A stretch of DNA of 64,000 nt, from positions 124,001-188,000 of the forward strand of contig NZ_BJNO01000003.1 in assembly GCF_006539725.1 (NCBI RefSeq). Reading direction: 5' to 3'. Under the pieces are notes generated by a model, which searched no databases, had not been told where the DNA came from, and saw only the letters and a list, made by a program, of their open reading frames with translations. The position numbers were made by a program, and so were the translations under genes. Position 1 is the first letter of the stretch. Each line of letters starts with the position of its first letter. Shown piece after piece: positions 7,938 through 15,595 of the stretch. The DNA is from Klebsiella terrigena (GTDB taxonomy: Bacteria; Pseudomonadota; Gammaproteobacteria; Enterobacterales; Enterobacteriaceae).

Positions 7938-7948
7938 TCGGAGTGATT

Positions 7949-8025
7949 TGGTCGGCACGAGAGGATTTGAACCTCCGACCCCCGACACCCCATGACGGTG
8001 CGCTACCAGGCTGCGCTACGTGCCG
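7949..8025 (-). tRNA. proL: tRNA-Pro (anticodon GGG)
   Basis: 77 nt read leftward, starting CGGCACGTAGCGC and ending with encoded CCA (bases 7949-7951). Acceptor stem CGGCACG/CGTGCCG pairs perfectly; D-arm GCGC...GCGC; anticodon loop ATGGGGT with anticodon GGG; T-arm GGAGG TTCAAAT CCTCT. The sequence agrees with E. coli proL as I recall it, and the neighbouring gene yejM is the same as in E. coli. The 3' end faces the decayed islet, the usual orientation for integration at a tRNA, but I found no direct repeat of the 3' end inside the window. Confidence 0.97.
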
Positions 8026-8100
8026 ACGCGTGGCGGTAATATTACCCGTTCCCCTGGCGAATGCAAGCGGGGAACGACCAATTGATTCATAATTAATCAA

Positions 8101-9861
8101 TCAGTTAGCGATAAAGCGCTTTTCATCCGTCAGGATCTGCAGCAGCAGGCTGAGCTGCGGTTTGCGATTGTCGATCTTCTTACCGTCGCTGTTCCAGGTG
8201 CTGTAGGTTCCGTTGTGGTTCAACACCACGGTGACTTCCGGTGAGGTGACCGCCAGCGTATCGCTGTTCGCCGCGGTGACCCAGCCGCGGCGGCGCGCAG
8301 GGCTAAACAGGTCCTCACCCTGCGAATACTCGTTCGCCGGGGTAGAGACGTGCAGCAGGCGCTGCATCAGCGTGGTCATCACGTCTTTGTTATCGGTCAG
8401 CGTCGCGATATTCTGCGCCGGAATGCCCGGCCAGTGAATTACCAGCGGAACCTGCAGCTGATCTCTCGACCAGTCAAACTTGCCGTGCTGAGGATTAAGC
8501 GGCATGCCGTGACCGGCGGTGACGATAACCACCGTGTTATCCAGCTTGCCCGCCTCGCGAAGAGCGCTGAGCACCCGGCCAATCTGCGTATCGACATCAC
8601 CCGCCGCGCGGCTATAGCGGCGCACGAAGTTCTGCTGCTGGCCGTCGTCAAGCGAGGTGCCGTTGAGCGAAATCCACGAGAACCAGCGGTTTTCATCCTG
8701 AGCGTAGCGATTCAGCCAGCCAATCCACTGATTTGCCGTCTGCTCATCGCTTTGGGTTTTGGCTACCGGCAGCGAGAAGTCGGACAGCAGCGCCTGGCGA
8801 TAGAGCGGGCTGCTGAAGCCGTCGGAAGAGAACAGGCCCAGCTGATAGCCCTGCTGGTTGAGGGCGGTAATCAGCGCGGCCGGAATACGGGCCGACAGCA
8901 CGCCGTCCATATAGCCTGGTGAAATGCCGTAGAACAGGCCAAAAATACCGTTATCGGTGCTGTTGCCTGAGCTCATATGCTGGGTAAAGTTGACGCTATC
9001 TTTAGCGAAGCCGGCAAGCTCCGGCATGTTCTTCTCGAAACGCGAGTAGTTCAGGTTATCAACGGTAATCAGCAGCACGTTATAGCCGGCGCCGAGGTCG
9101 CGATAGCGCAGATCGCTCAGCGGATACTGTACGGAGACGGCTTCCGGAGCGCCTTGCTCCACCAGGCGACGCTGGTAATCCTGCGCGTCCAGCAGGCCGT
9201 GTTTCTCAAGGAAGCGGCGCGCGGTCATCGGATAGGAGAGCGGCAGGTTCGCCCGCTGCATGGTAATCGGACGATAGAAATTAGCATCCGCCCAGATATA
9301 GATCAGGTGGCTGCTGATAAAAGAGATAAAGAAAAGCCAGGCGACGGGGCGCGCGTAGTGGCGGCGGCGCGTCAGGCTGCGCAACTTCTGCCAGCTCCAG
9401 GTCGCAAAGAGCATTTCCAGCAGGAAGATAATCGGCACGCTGATAAACATCAGCTGCCAGTCCCGCGCCATCTCGTTCTGGTCCGGGTTGATAACCAGTT
9501 CCCAGACAATAGGGTTGAGATGCAGGTGGAAGCGGGTGAAAACTTCGCTATCAATCAGCAGCAGCGTCATTCCTGCGGTGGCCAAAATGACCGACAGGAA
9601 GCGCATAAGTCGCTGTGATATCACGACAAACGTCAGCGGAAAGAGGATCAGTACGTAGCTGGTAAAGACCAGGAAACTGAAGTGACCAACGAGGCTGACG
9701 TACGAAAAAATGCGTCCGCCAAGCGTCGTTGGCCAGTCGGCGACAAAAAGATAGCGGCTGCCGAGCACCATAGCCAACAACATGTTGAACAGGGCGAACC
9801 AGTGCCCCCAGCTGACCATCTGGGAGACTTTTTCTCGGTAGGGCTGACGAAGAGTCACCAT
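8101..9861 (-). CDS. yejM: Inner-membrane LPS regulator PbgA/LapC (YejM)
   Basis: Essential inner-membrane protein that senses periplasmic-leaflet LPS and restrains LapB/FtsH degradation of LpxC, so setting LPS output; cardiolipin binding has also been described. The start MVTLRQPYREKVSQMVSWGH at 9861 gives 586 residues, the E. coli length; the frame is open further upstream, but nothing there is conserved. Five transmembrane helices fill residues about 20-190, followed by the linker FYRPITMQRANLPLSYPMTA and a periplasmic alkaline-phosphatase/sulfatase-like domain (VLLITVDNLNYSRFEKNMPE, MSSGNSTDNGIFGLFYGISP). The C-terminus SLLLQILTDEKRFIAN is highly conserved. It lies 19 bases after yejL, as an operon. 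Confidence 0.96.
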   Translation of the reverse strand: MVTLRQPYREKVSQMVSWGHWFALFNMLLAMVLGSRYLFVADWPTTLGGRIFSYVSLVGHFSFLVFTSYVLILFPLTFVVISQRLMRFLSVILATAGMTLLLIDSEVFTRFHLHLNPIVWELVINPDQNEMARDWQLMFISVPIIFLLEMLFATWSWQKLRSLTRRRHYARPVAWLFFISFISSHLIYIWADANFYRPITMQRANLPLSYPMTARRFLEKHGLLDAQDYQRRLVEQGAPEAVSVQYPLSDLRYRDLGAGYNVLLITVDNLNYSRFEKNMPELAGFAKDSVNFTQHMSSGNSTDNGIFGLFYGISPGYMDGVLSARIPAALITALNQQGYQLGLFSSDGFSSPLYRQALLSDFSLPVAKTQSDEQTANQWIGWLNRYAQDENRWFSWISLNGTSLDDGQQQNFVRRYSRAAGDVDTQIGRVLSALREAGKLDNTVVIVTAGHGMPLNPQHGKFDWSRDQLQVPLVIHWPGIPAQNIATLTDNKDVMTTLMQRLLHVSTPANEYSQGEDLFSPARRRGWVTAANSDTLAVTSPEVTVVLNHNGTYSTWNSDGKKIDNRKPQLSLLLQILTDEKRFIAN

Positions 9862-9880
9862 ATAAAGTTGTTGGTTATCC

Positions 9881-10108
9881 TTAGTGCGCCGGGTCGTCGT
9901 TGATTGAGGACTGCAGAGCCTGGGCAAAAGAACGGGCGATCGCCTGACGCTGCGCCGGCGCGACGCTACTATTGATCAGGTTGGTCACCATATTGCCTAG
10001 CACCATCAGTGAAAGGTCAACGGGGGCTTTGTGTGTTTCCAGCACGTTGGTCAGCTCGCTGAGCAGCTGTTCGACGTGTTCATCACTATAGCGGGATAAT
10101 TGCGGCAT
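9881..10108 (-). CDS. yejL: UPF0352 family protein YejL
   Basis: 75-residue small soluble protein starting [20 protein letters not shown] at 10108, the same length as E. coli YejL and nearly identical ([40 protein letters not shown]). Function is unknown. It precedes yejM by 19 bases and is divergent from yejK. The frame is open upstream to 10300, but the extra residues are not conserved in the family, so the shorter start is chosen. Confidence 0.95.
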   Translation of the reverse strand: MPQLSRYSDEHVEQLLSELTNVLETHKAPVDLSLMVLGNMVTNLINSSVAPAQRQAIARSFAQALQSSINDDPAH

Positions 10109-10298
10109 AAAAGTCAAAATCTGTTTGTTCGTGAAAGGGCAACATATTACCGTAGCAGCAGCTTTTTTTCCGCATTTTTTCGCCACGGCGCAAAAGCGCG
10201 CAGGATCGCGGGTCTCTGCTAGCCGAAGAGTCACGCGCCGGTTGCGTCGCCGTCCCGGCGGTGGTTGAATACCGCCCGGTCTAAAAGGAGAGTTTAAC

Positions 10299-11306
10299 AT
10301 GAGTCTGGATATCGACCAGATTGCCCTGCATCAGTTAATTAAACGTGATGAACAAAACCTTGAGCTGGTGCTGCGCGATTCGCTGCTGGAGCCGAATGCG
10401 ACGGTGGTGGAGATGATGGCCGAGCTGCATCGTGTCTACAGCGCAAAAAACAAGGCTTATGGCCTGTTTAATGAAGAGAGCGAGCTGGCGCAGGCGCTGC
10501 GCCTGCAGCGCAAAGGTGAAGAAGATTTTCTGCCGTTCAGCCGCGCGGCCACCGGTCGTCTGCGTGACGAGCTGGCGAAATATCCCTTCGCCGAGGGTGG
10601 GATCGTCCTGTTTTGCCAGTATCGCTATCTGGCGGTTGAGTATCTGCTGGTGGCGGTGCTGAACAACCTGAGCAGCATGCGCGTCAACGAAGAGCTGGAT
10701 ATCAGCTCCACCCACTACCTGGACATCAATCATGCCGATATCGTGGCGCGCATTGATTTAACCGAGTGGGAGACGAACCCGGAATCCACCCGCTATCTGA
10801 CCTTCCTGAAGGGCCGGGTAGGGCGCAAAGTCGCCGATTTCTTTATGGATTTCCTCGGTGCCAGCGAAGGGCTGAACGCCAAAGCGCAGAACCGCGGTCT
10901 GCTGCAGGCGGTGGATGATTTTGCCGCCGACGCGCAGCTGGATAAGTCCGAGCGGCAGAACGTGCGTCAGCAGGTTTACGCCTACTGCAGCGAGCAGCTG
11001 CAGTCCGGAGAAGAGATCGAGCTTGAGTCGCTCTCTAAAGAGCTGGCGGGCGTGAGCGAGAAGAGTTTCCAGGAGTTTACCGCTGAACAGGGGTATGAGC
11101 TGGAAGAGAGCTTCCCGGCGGATCGCAGCACTCTGCGGCAGCTCACCAAGTTTGCCGGCAGCGGCGGCGGGTTGACGATCAACTTTGATGCCATGCTGCT
11201 CGGCGAGCGCGTGTTCTGGGACCCGGCTACGGATACCTTAACCATTAAGGGCACGCCGCCGAATCTGCGCGATCAGCTCCAGCGCCGGACGTCCGGCGGC
11301 AGCTGA
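10299..11306 (+). CDS. yejK: Nucleoid-associated protein YejK (NdpA)
   Basis: 335-residue DNA-associated protein of the NdpA family (37-kDa nucleoid-associated protein). The start [20 protein letters not shown] is preceded by a strong aaaggagag ribosome site. The family segments [58 protein letters not shown] and FLGASEG are all present, and the C-terminus is [18 protein letters not shown]. Reported to bind nucleoid DNA and to interact with topoisomerases in E. coli. It is divergent from yejLM. Confidence 0.95.
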   Translation: MSLDIDQIALHQLIKRDEQNLELVLRDSLLEPNATVVEMMAELHRVYSAKNKAYGLFNEESELAQALRLQRKGEEDFLPFSRAATGRLRDELAKYPFAEGGIVLFCQYRYLAVEYLLVAVLNNLSSMRVNEELDISSTHYLDINHADIVARIDLTEWETNPESTRYLTFLKGRVGRKVADFFMDFLGASEGLNAKAQNRGLLQAVDDFAADAQLDKSERQNVRQQVYAYCSEQLQSGEEIELESLSKELAGVSEKSFQEFTAEQGYELEESFPADRSTLRQLTKFAGSGGGLTINFDAMLLGERVFWDPATDTLTIKGTPPNLRDQLQRRTSGGS

Positions 11307-11311
11307 AGATA

Positions 11312-11345
11312 AACGCTCCCGGCTTCAGGCCGGGGGCGTTCTCCT
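11312..11345 (+). terminator. Terminator after yejK
   Basis: Hairpin aacgctcccggc (11312-11323) / gccgggggcgtt (11329-11340) with a short ttca-centred loop, followed by ctcctctctt. It separates yejK from the convergent DeoR-type gene and may serve both. Confidence 0.7.
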
Positions 11346-11348
11346 CTC

Positions 11349-12113
11349 TTACTGCGCGCCAGCGTGGATCGTTTCAATACCGCATTGTGCCAGCCGCGCC
11401 TGCAGCATCTCATCCATCGGGCTATCCACCACCAGCGTACCGGCAAGGCTCAGCTCGCCGATGGCAAAAGCCGACGCCGAATTCAGCTTCTCCTGCGACG
11501 CCATCACGATGGTTTCCGCCGCCCGCGCGGCCAGCGCCCGCTTAATGCCCGCTTCTTCATAGTCCCCGGTGGTGAAACCCGCATGATGATGTACTCCGGT
11601 GACGCCCATAAAAAACAGATCGGCGTTGATCCGCGCAATACCTTCCAGCGCCGCGGCGCCGACGGCGACCAGAGAATGTTTAAACAAGCGGCCACCGATC
11701 AGGATCACCTCAATTAGCGGCCGATCGACCAGCGCGACGGCAATGCCGGGGCTGTGGGTCACAATGGTGCAGGCCAAATCGGCGGGCAGAAACTTCACCA
11801 TCTCGGTGGTGGTGGTCCCGCCGTCAACGATAACCACCTGGCCTGGATGAATGAGCGCCGCCGCCCGGCGGGCAATCGCCTGTTTTGAATCGATTTGCAC
11901 GTTTCTGCGCGTTGCTATCGGGGCAACGGCGGCCGAAGCCGGAAGCGCGCCGCCGTGAACCCGCTGCAGCTTCCCTTCCGCCGCCAGCTCGCGTAAGTCG
12001 CGACGAATGGAGTCCTCCGAGACGCCAAAGCGCTGGCTGAGCTCTCCCGACATCACCTGCTTCTCGGCGGTGAGAATCTGCAAAATAAGCTGCTTTCGTT
12101 GACTGGCAAGCAT
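11349..12113 (-). CDS. DeoR/GlpR-family transcriptional regulator
   Basis: 254 residues. The N-terminal winged helix reads RKQLILQILTAEKQVMSGEL, SQRFGVSEDSIRRDLRELAA, EGKLQRVHGGA, the signature of the DeoR family. The sensor domain (DeoRC, residues about 75-235) has VVIVDGGTTTTEMVKFLPAD and GGRLFKHSLVAVGAAALEGI. These domains usually bind phosphorylated sugars. It is divergent from the Nudix gene across 81 bp, and that gap holds a palindrome (12143-12156), so it probably controls the Nudix gene, itself, or both. E. coli does not carry this gene between yejK and rplY. Confidence 0.9.
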   Translation of the reverse strand: MLASQRKQLILQILTAEKQVMSGELSQRFGVSEDSIRRDLRELAAEGKLQRVHGGALPASAAVAPIATRRNVQIDSKQAIARRAAALIHPGQVVIVDGGTTTTEMVKFLPADLACTIVTHSPGIAVALVDRPLIEVILIGGRLFKHSLVAVGAAALEGIARINADLFFMGVTGVHHHAGFTTGDYEEAGIKRALAARAAETIVMASQEKLNSASAFAIGELSLAGTLVVDSPMDEMLQARLAQCGIETIHAGAQ

Positions 12114-12142
12114 GCGGTTTCCTTCACGATTGATCTTGTTTG

Positions 12143-12156
12143 TGCATGATTATGCA
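12143..12156. promoter_or_regulatory. Candidate operator between the DeoR gene and the Nudix gene
   Basis: Inverted repeat tgcat-gatt-atgca centred in the 81-bp divergent gap, with the similar half tgcatg repeated. Its position and symmetry suit a binding site for the adjacent DeoR-type regulator. Assignment is inferred from position. Confidence 0.5.
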
Positions 12157-12194
12157 TGTTATGGTGCCTGCTGTCACCTGATAAGGAGCAAAGC

Positions 12195-12815
12195 ATGCAC
12201 ATTGACGCACCAAAGGTTCGTAATATCCGTGAAACGCTGTTATCCGATAACTGGTATACGCTCAAAACATATACCTTTGAGCTGCTGCGGCGTGACGGGC
12301 GCTGGCAGGAGCAGAGTCGCGAAGCCTACGATCGCGGAAACGGTGCCGTCATTCTACTTTACAGCCGCGAGAAAAAAACGGTGGTTCTCATCCGCCAGTT
12401 TCGCTTTCCGGTTTGGATTAACGGCCACCACGGTTTTTTAATTGAGGCCGCCGCCGGACTGTTGGATAACGCCTCCCCGGAAGAGCGAATTATCGCCGAA
12501 GCGCAGGAGGAGACGGGCTTTCGGGTGACCCGCATCGAGCCCGTTTTTACCGCCTACATGAGCCCCGGTTCGGTCACGGAAAAGCTGTACTTTTTTATTG
12601 CCGAATATTCGCCTGACGATCGGCAAACCGGCGGCGGCGGGCTGGCGGAAGAGGGGGAAGATATCGAAGTGCTGGAGTGGCCGCTGGAGCAGGCGCTGCA
12701 GGCTATCCGCGACGGTGAGATCGTGGATGCCAAAACCATCATGCTGCTGCAGCACCTGGCGCTTAATTCAGCCTCGCTCTTTGCCGCAGAGCGGGCAAAG
12801 AGCGATAGGGTTTAG
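12195..12815 (+). CDS. Nudix hydrolase, NudK-like (GDP-mannose pyrophosphatase-like)
   Basis: 206 residues from the ATG at 12195, which follows an aaggag ribosome site; the frame is open upstream but unsupported. It aligns along its length with E. coli NudK: LSDNWYTLKTYTFELLRRDG, YDRGNGAVILLYSREKKTVV, LIRQFRFPVWINGHHG, and the Nudix box at residues 88-109 (AGLLDN..PEERIIAEAQEETGF). The first conserved Glu of the box (G-x5-E) is Ser here, but the core EAQEETGF is intact. It then reads AYMSPGSVTEKLYFFIAEYS. NudK cleaves GDP-mannose and related nucleotide sugars. Genuine nudK lies elsewhere in E. coli, so this may be a paralogue. The last four bases overlap the convergent hydrolase gene. Confidence 0.88.
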   Translation: MHIDAPKVRNIRETLLSDNWYTLKTYTFELLRRDGRWQEQSREAYDRGNGAVILLYSREKKTVVLIRQFRFPVWINGHHGFLIEAAAGLLDNASPEERIIAEAQEETGFRVTRIEPVFTAYMSPGSVTEKLYFFIAEYSPDDRQTGGGGLAEEGEDIEVLEWPLEQALQAIRDGEIVDAKTIMLLQHLALNSASLFAAERAKSDRV

Positions 12816-14119
12816 CGCAGTTGGCGGGCGATGGCGCTGTACATCAGCGCGGCCTCCAGCGGCTGGGCGCTAAACGAAGGCTCCGCCTGCGGCCAGGTTG
12901 ACCACTGGACGATAACCAGATGCTCAGCGCGATTGACCATAATCACCTGGCCATAGATGCCGAGCGCCCACAGGGAATCCTTCAGCCCTTGCTGAGCCGT
13001 CGGCTCGACGTTTTTGGCATTAGCTGGAATGGCGTTATTCCACCACTGGAATCCGTAAACTCCCTCAGGATGCGCCGCGGAGACCGACTTCTGCGCCTGA
13101 GTCCAGGCGGAGGCCATATCGAACCAGCCGTCAGGCACCAGCGCTTTCCCGTTGGCCAGGCGTCCGTCCCGGGCGACGAACTCACCGAAGCGTCCCCAGT
13201 CTTCAAGCGTGGCGTTGAAGCCGTGGGCGCCGACATCGTGCTTGCCTTGCTGATAGGCGTGCCACACGCCATCCTGGGCCATGCCGCCAGGCCGCCATAG
13301 CGTTTGCTCCAGCCAGGCAGCAAGGGGCATGCCGGTTGCTCGCTCCACGATATCCCCCAGCAGCCATGCCCCGCCGGAGGAGTAGGACCACTGCTCCCCG
13401 GGCGGATGGGCGCGTTTCAGGGAGGCGACAATCTTGCTGACGCAGTCGTAGGCGCCCGGTTGCGCCTCGCACTGGGTCAGCCGGGCGAAGTGGGACTGCG
13501 GGTTGGTGTAGTCCTCATTCCACTCAACGCCGGAGGTGTGCTGAATCAGCTGACGGAGCGTCACGCCCTCCCAGGCCGTCCCTGTAAGGTCAGGTTCATA
13601 ATCGGTCACCAGGTCATCCAAAGAGCGGATTTTTCCCTGCTGAATCGCGATACCGACCAGCGTGGAAACCACCGCTTTGCCAACCGAGCGTGAGGTCCAC
13701 AGGGTCGTATCGCTGTTGCCGGCGCCGAGATATTTATAGGCAATTTTGCCCTCTTTCAGTACCAGGAAGCCGGTAACGTTCTGGCGCTTCAGGTAGTCCT
13801 GCAGGTTCCAGGTGTGGCCGTTTACCGTATAGCTGACGTCGGTCAGCGGCTTATCTGCCTGCTGGAGCGCAGCGGAGGCGCCGTGGTGAAAGACGTCCCC
13901 GGCATAGTTACGATAGTCGTTACGAAAACCAATCACTCGATCGGCCCGATCCCAGGTGAGCATCTCTTTAGCCGCCGGCAGCGTTTTATCAAACGGCGTC
14001 GGGCAGGTATCGAGCAGCACGCCGCCGCACGTCTGCTGCGCCTGCGCCAGCGCGGCGCCGGGCAGGGCGGTAAGCATCAGCGCCAGCGCCAGCGGTTTGA
14101 TCGTTTTTATACTTGTCAT
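12812..14119 (-). CDS. Secreted serine hydrolase, beta-lactamase/class C PBP-like
   Basis: 435 residues from the ATG at 14119, chosen because an aagga ribosome site precedes it and it opens a Sec signal peptide (TIKPLALALMLTALPGAALA, cleavage near residue 25). The mature part has two nearby cysteines (TCGGVLLDTCPTP). The serine beta-lactamase fold follows: SxxK nucleophile motif at 145-148 (SRSVGK), then the loop RQLIQHTSGVEWNEDY, a Tyr-Ser-Ser motif (WSYSSGGAWLLGDIV), and GVYGFQWWNNAIP near the C-terminus. Such proteins include esterases, peptidases and 6-aminohexanoate-dimer hydrolase relatives, so the substrate is unknown. It is divergent from the LysR-type gene across about 100 bp. Confidence 0.88.
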   Translation of the reverse strand: MTSIKTIKPLALALMLTALPGAALAQAQQTCGGVLLDTCPTPFDKTLPAAKEMLTWDRADRVIGFRNDYRNYAGDVFHHGASAALQQADKPLTDVSYTVNGHTWNLQDYLKRQNVTGFLVLKEGKIAYKYLGAGNSDTTLWTSRSVGKAVVSTLVGIAIQQGKIRSLDDLVTDYEPDLTGTAWEGVTLRQLIQHTSGVEWNEDYTNPQSHFARLTQCEAQPGAYDCVSKIVASLKRAHPPGEQWSYSSGGAWLLGDIVERATGMPLAAWLEQTLWRPGGMAQDGVWHAYQQGKHDVGAHGFNATLEDWGRFGEFVARDGRLANGKALVPDGWFDMASAWTQAQKSVSAAHPEGVYGFQWWNNAIPANAKNVEPTAQQGLKDSLWALGIYGQVIMVNRAEHLVIVQWSTWPQAEPSFSAQPLEAALMYSAIARQLR

Positions 14120-14225
14120 CAGGAATTCCTTGTTAGCCATTACAACCCGATGCGCAGTATATAAATCGTCGGCCACAGGCTAAAATCAGCCGATGGGGGA
14201 TTTTCCCCCGCAAGGATGGGATGGT

Positions 14226-15116
14226 ATGAAAACGCTGCAGTACTCTTTTGCGCAAATTGAGGCTTTCGCCACCGTCGCCGAAACGGGCTCGCTGTCGCGG
14301 GCGGCGATTCGCCTCGGCAAAGATCGCACGACGCTGCGCGATCTGCTGGATTATCTGGAAGATGCGCTGGGCTACGCGCTATTCCTGCGCCACGGACGCA
14401 GCCTGGCGTTAACCGCGGAGGGGGAGCAGCTTTTTCGCCAGGCGCATCTGCTGCTGCGTCAGGCGCAGGCCTTTGAATCCTTTGCCCGGACGCTGCCGGG
14501 CACGGCCTGGCAGGAGCTGAGGGTGGCGTACGATCCCTTCGTGCCGCGCGGCTTTCTCTGTGCGCTGGCCGATAATCTTGCGCAGCGTCAGCTGCGGATG
14601 AGCTGCTGGAGCGCGTCGCGTCGCGAGGCCGAACAGGCGCTGGCCGACGGCCATGCCGACCTGGCGCTATGTCAGGCCAATAACCGCACCCTTGGCAGCG
14701 AGATGGAGTGGCGCGCGCTGGGGACCGTTGAGCTGGGATTTTATGCCGCAGAGCGGCTGTTTGCCGGCTATGCGAGGCCGCTGACGCTGCTGAATCTGGC
14801 GCTGGTACCGCAGCTGGTGATGCATCGCCGTTCTGACGATCAGATTGCCCGCCGGCTGCAGATCTCCGGCCATACGCAGTATATGAATGAAATCACGCTG
14901 CTGCGTCACGCCATGCAGCAAGGGCAGGGCTGGGGGTTTTTGGCCGATCACCTTCAGGCGCAGCGCTGGGATGGGGTGAGTAAAATCGACACCGAGGTCG
15001 GCAGTCAGGGGCTGAACGTCACGATGGTGATGCTCTGGCAGCCGGGCATGAACAAACACCAGGATCTGAAGACGGTTATCGATTTAGCGCCGGCTCTGTG
15101 GGCGCAAAGCACATAA
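14226..15116 (+). CDS. LysR-family transcriptional regulator
   Basis: 296 residues from the ATG at 14226, preceded by aaggatggga; an upstream start at 14193 is less likely. The N-terminal HTH reads FAQIEAFATVAETGSLSRAA, IRLGKDRTTLRDLLDYLEDA, LGYALFLRHGRSLALTAEGE, typical of LysR proteins although the recognition helix (DRTTLRDLLDYLE) departs from the common PAVS pattern. The effector domain is recognisable (VAYDPFVPRGFLCALADNLA). The adjacent divergent gene is the secreted serine hydrolase, a likely target. Absent from this position in E. coli. Confidence 0.88.
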   Translation: MKTLQYSFAQIEAFATVAETGSLSRAAIRLGKDRTTLRDLLDYLEDALGYALFLRHGRSLALTAEGEQLFRQAHLLLRQAQAFESFARTLPGTAWQELRVAYDPFVPRGFLCALADNLAQRQLRMSCWSASRREAEQALADGHADLALCQANNRTLGSEMEWRALGTVELGFYAAERLFAGYARPLTLLNLALVPQLVMHRRSDDQIARRLQISGHTQYMNEITLLRHAMQQGQGWGFLADHLQAQRWDGVSKIDTEVGSQGLNVTMVMLWQPGMNKHQDLKTVIDLAPALWAQST

Positions 15117-15121
15117 CAAAA

Positions 15122-15150
15122 CGCCCCGGACCTTGCGGACCGGGGCGCTT
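15122..15150. terminator. Bidirectional terminator between the LysR gene and rplY
   Basis: Hairpin cgccccgg (15122-15129) / ccggggcg (15140-15147), extended by acc/gga pairs around a ttgc loop, flanked by aaaa on the left and ctt on the right. It lies between two convergent genes. Confidence 0.8.
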
Positions 15151-15173
15151 CATACAACAACTGCTATCGGCTA

Positions 15174-15458
15174 TTAAGCGCGAACGAAGTCGATGTGAGA
15201 CAGTTTTGGCTTGAACGGGTGACGCTGAACAGCCTGAACCTTAACTTTCTCTTCTTTGCCATCGAGAACGATGGTCAGAACTTCACCGTAGAACTCAGCT
15301 TTACCCTGAATGTTCCACAGTTTGTCCTGGTCCAGCTCAATTGCTACCGGAGTAGCTTCGCCGCCATAAATGATGGCCGGGAATTTATTAGCTGCACGCA
15401 GGCGGCGGCTCGCACCCTTACCCTGCTCTTTACGTACTTCTGCGTCGATAGTAAACAT
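15174..15458 (-). CDS. rplY: 50S ribosomal protein L25
   Basis: 94-residue 5S rRNA-binding ribosomal protein. The start [20 protein letters not shown] at 15458 gives the E. coli length; the frame is open upstream (to 15575), but that part is non-conserved leader. Nearly every block matches E. coli L25: [46 protein letters not shown]. It lies between radD and the inserted LysR gene; in E. coli its other neighbour is yejK. Confidence 0.98.
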   Translation of the reverse strand: MFTIDAEVRKEQGKGASRRLRAANKFPAIIYGGEATPVAIELDQDKLWNIQGKAEFYGEVLTIVLDGKEEKVKVQAVQRHPFKPKLSHIDFVRA

Positions 15459-15595
15459 TGATGTCTCTCTATATTTAAATCCTGCTACAGGCGACCCAGC
15501 AGCAGGCAGATGATCTGCTTTGCGAATGCAAAAGCGGGCGGCATTATAGCCGCCTGAGGTTTTTACGGCAATCAAAACCTCAGCCTTAATGCCGA

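Noticed and set aside
7623..7988. 121-codon open frame on the minus strand over the tRNA and IS remnant
   Set aside because: It crosses the tRNA-Pro gene and shows OrfA similarity in only one short part; it is a chance merger over a pseudogene.
7949..8025. att direct repeat of the tRNA-Pro 3' end bounding the islet
   Set aside because: I looked for a copy of the last 15-20 bases of the tRNA in 5.6-7.9 kb and found none; integrase remains are also not visible.
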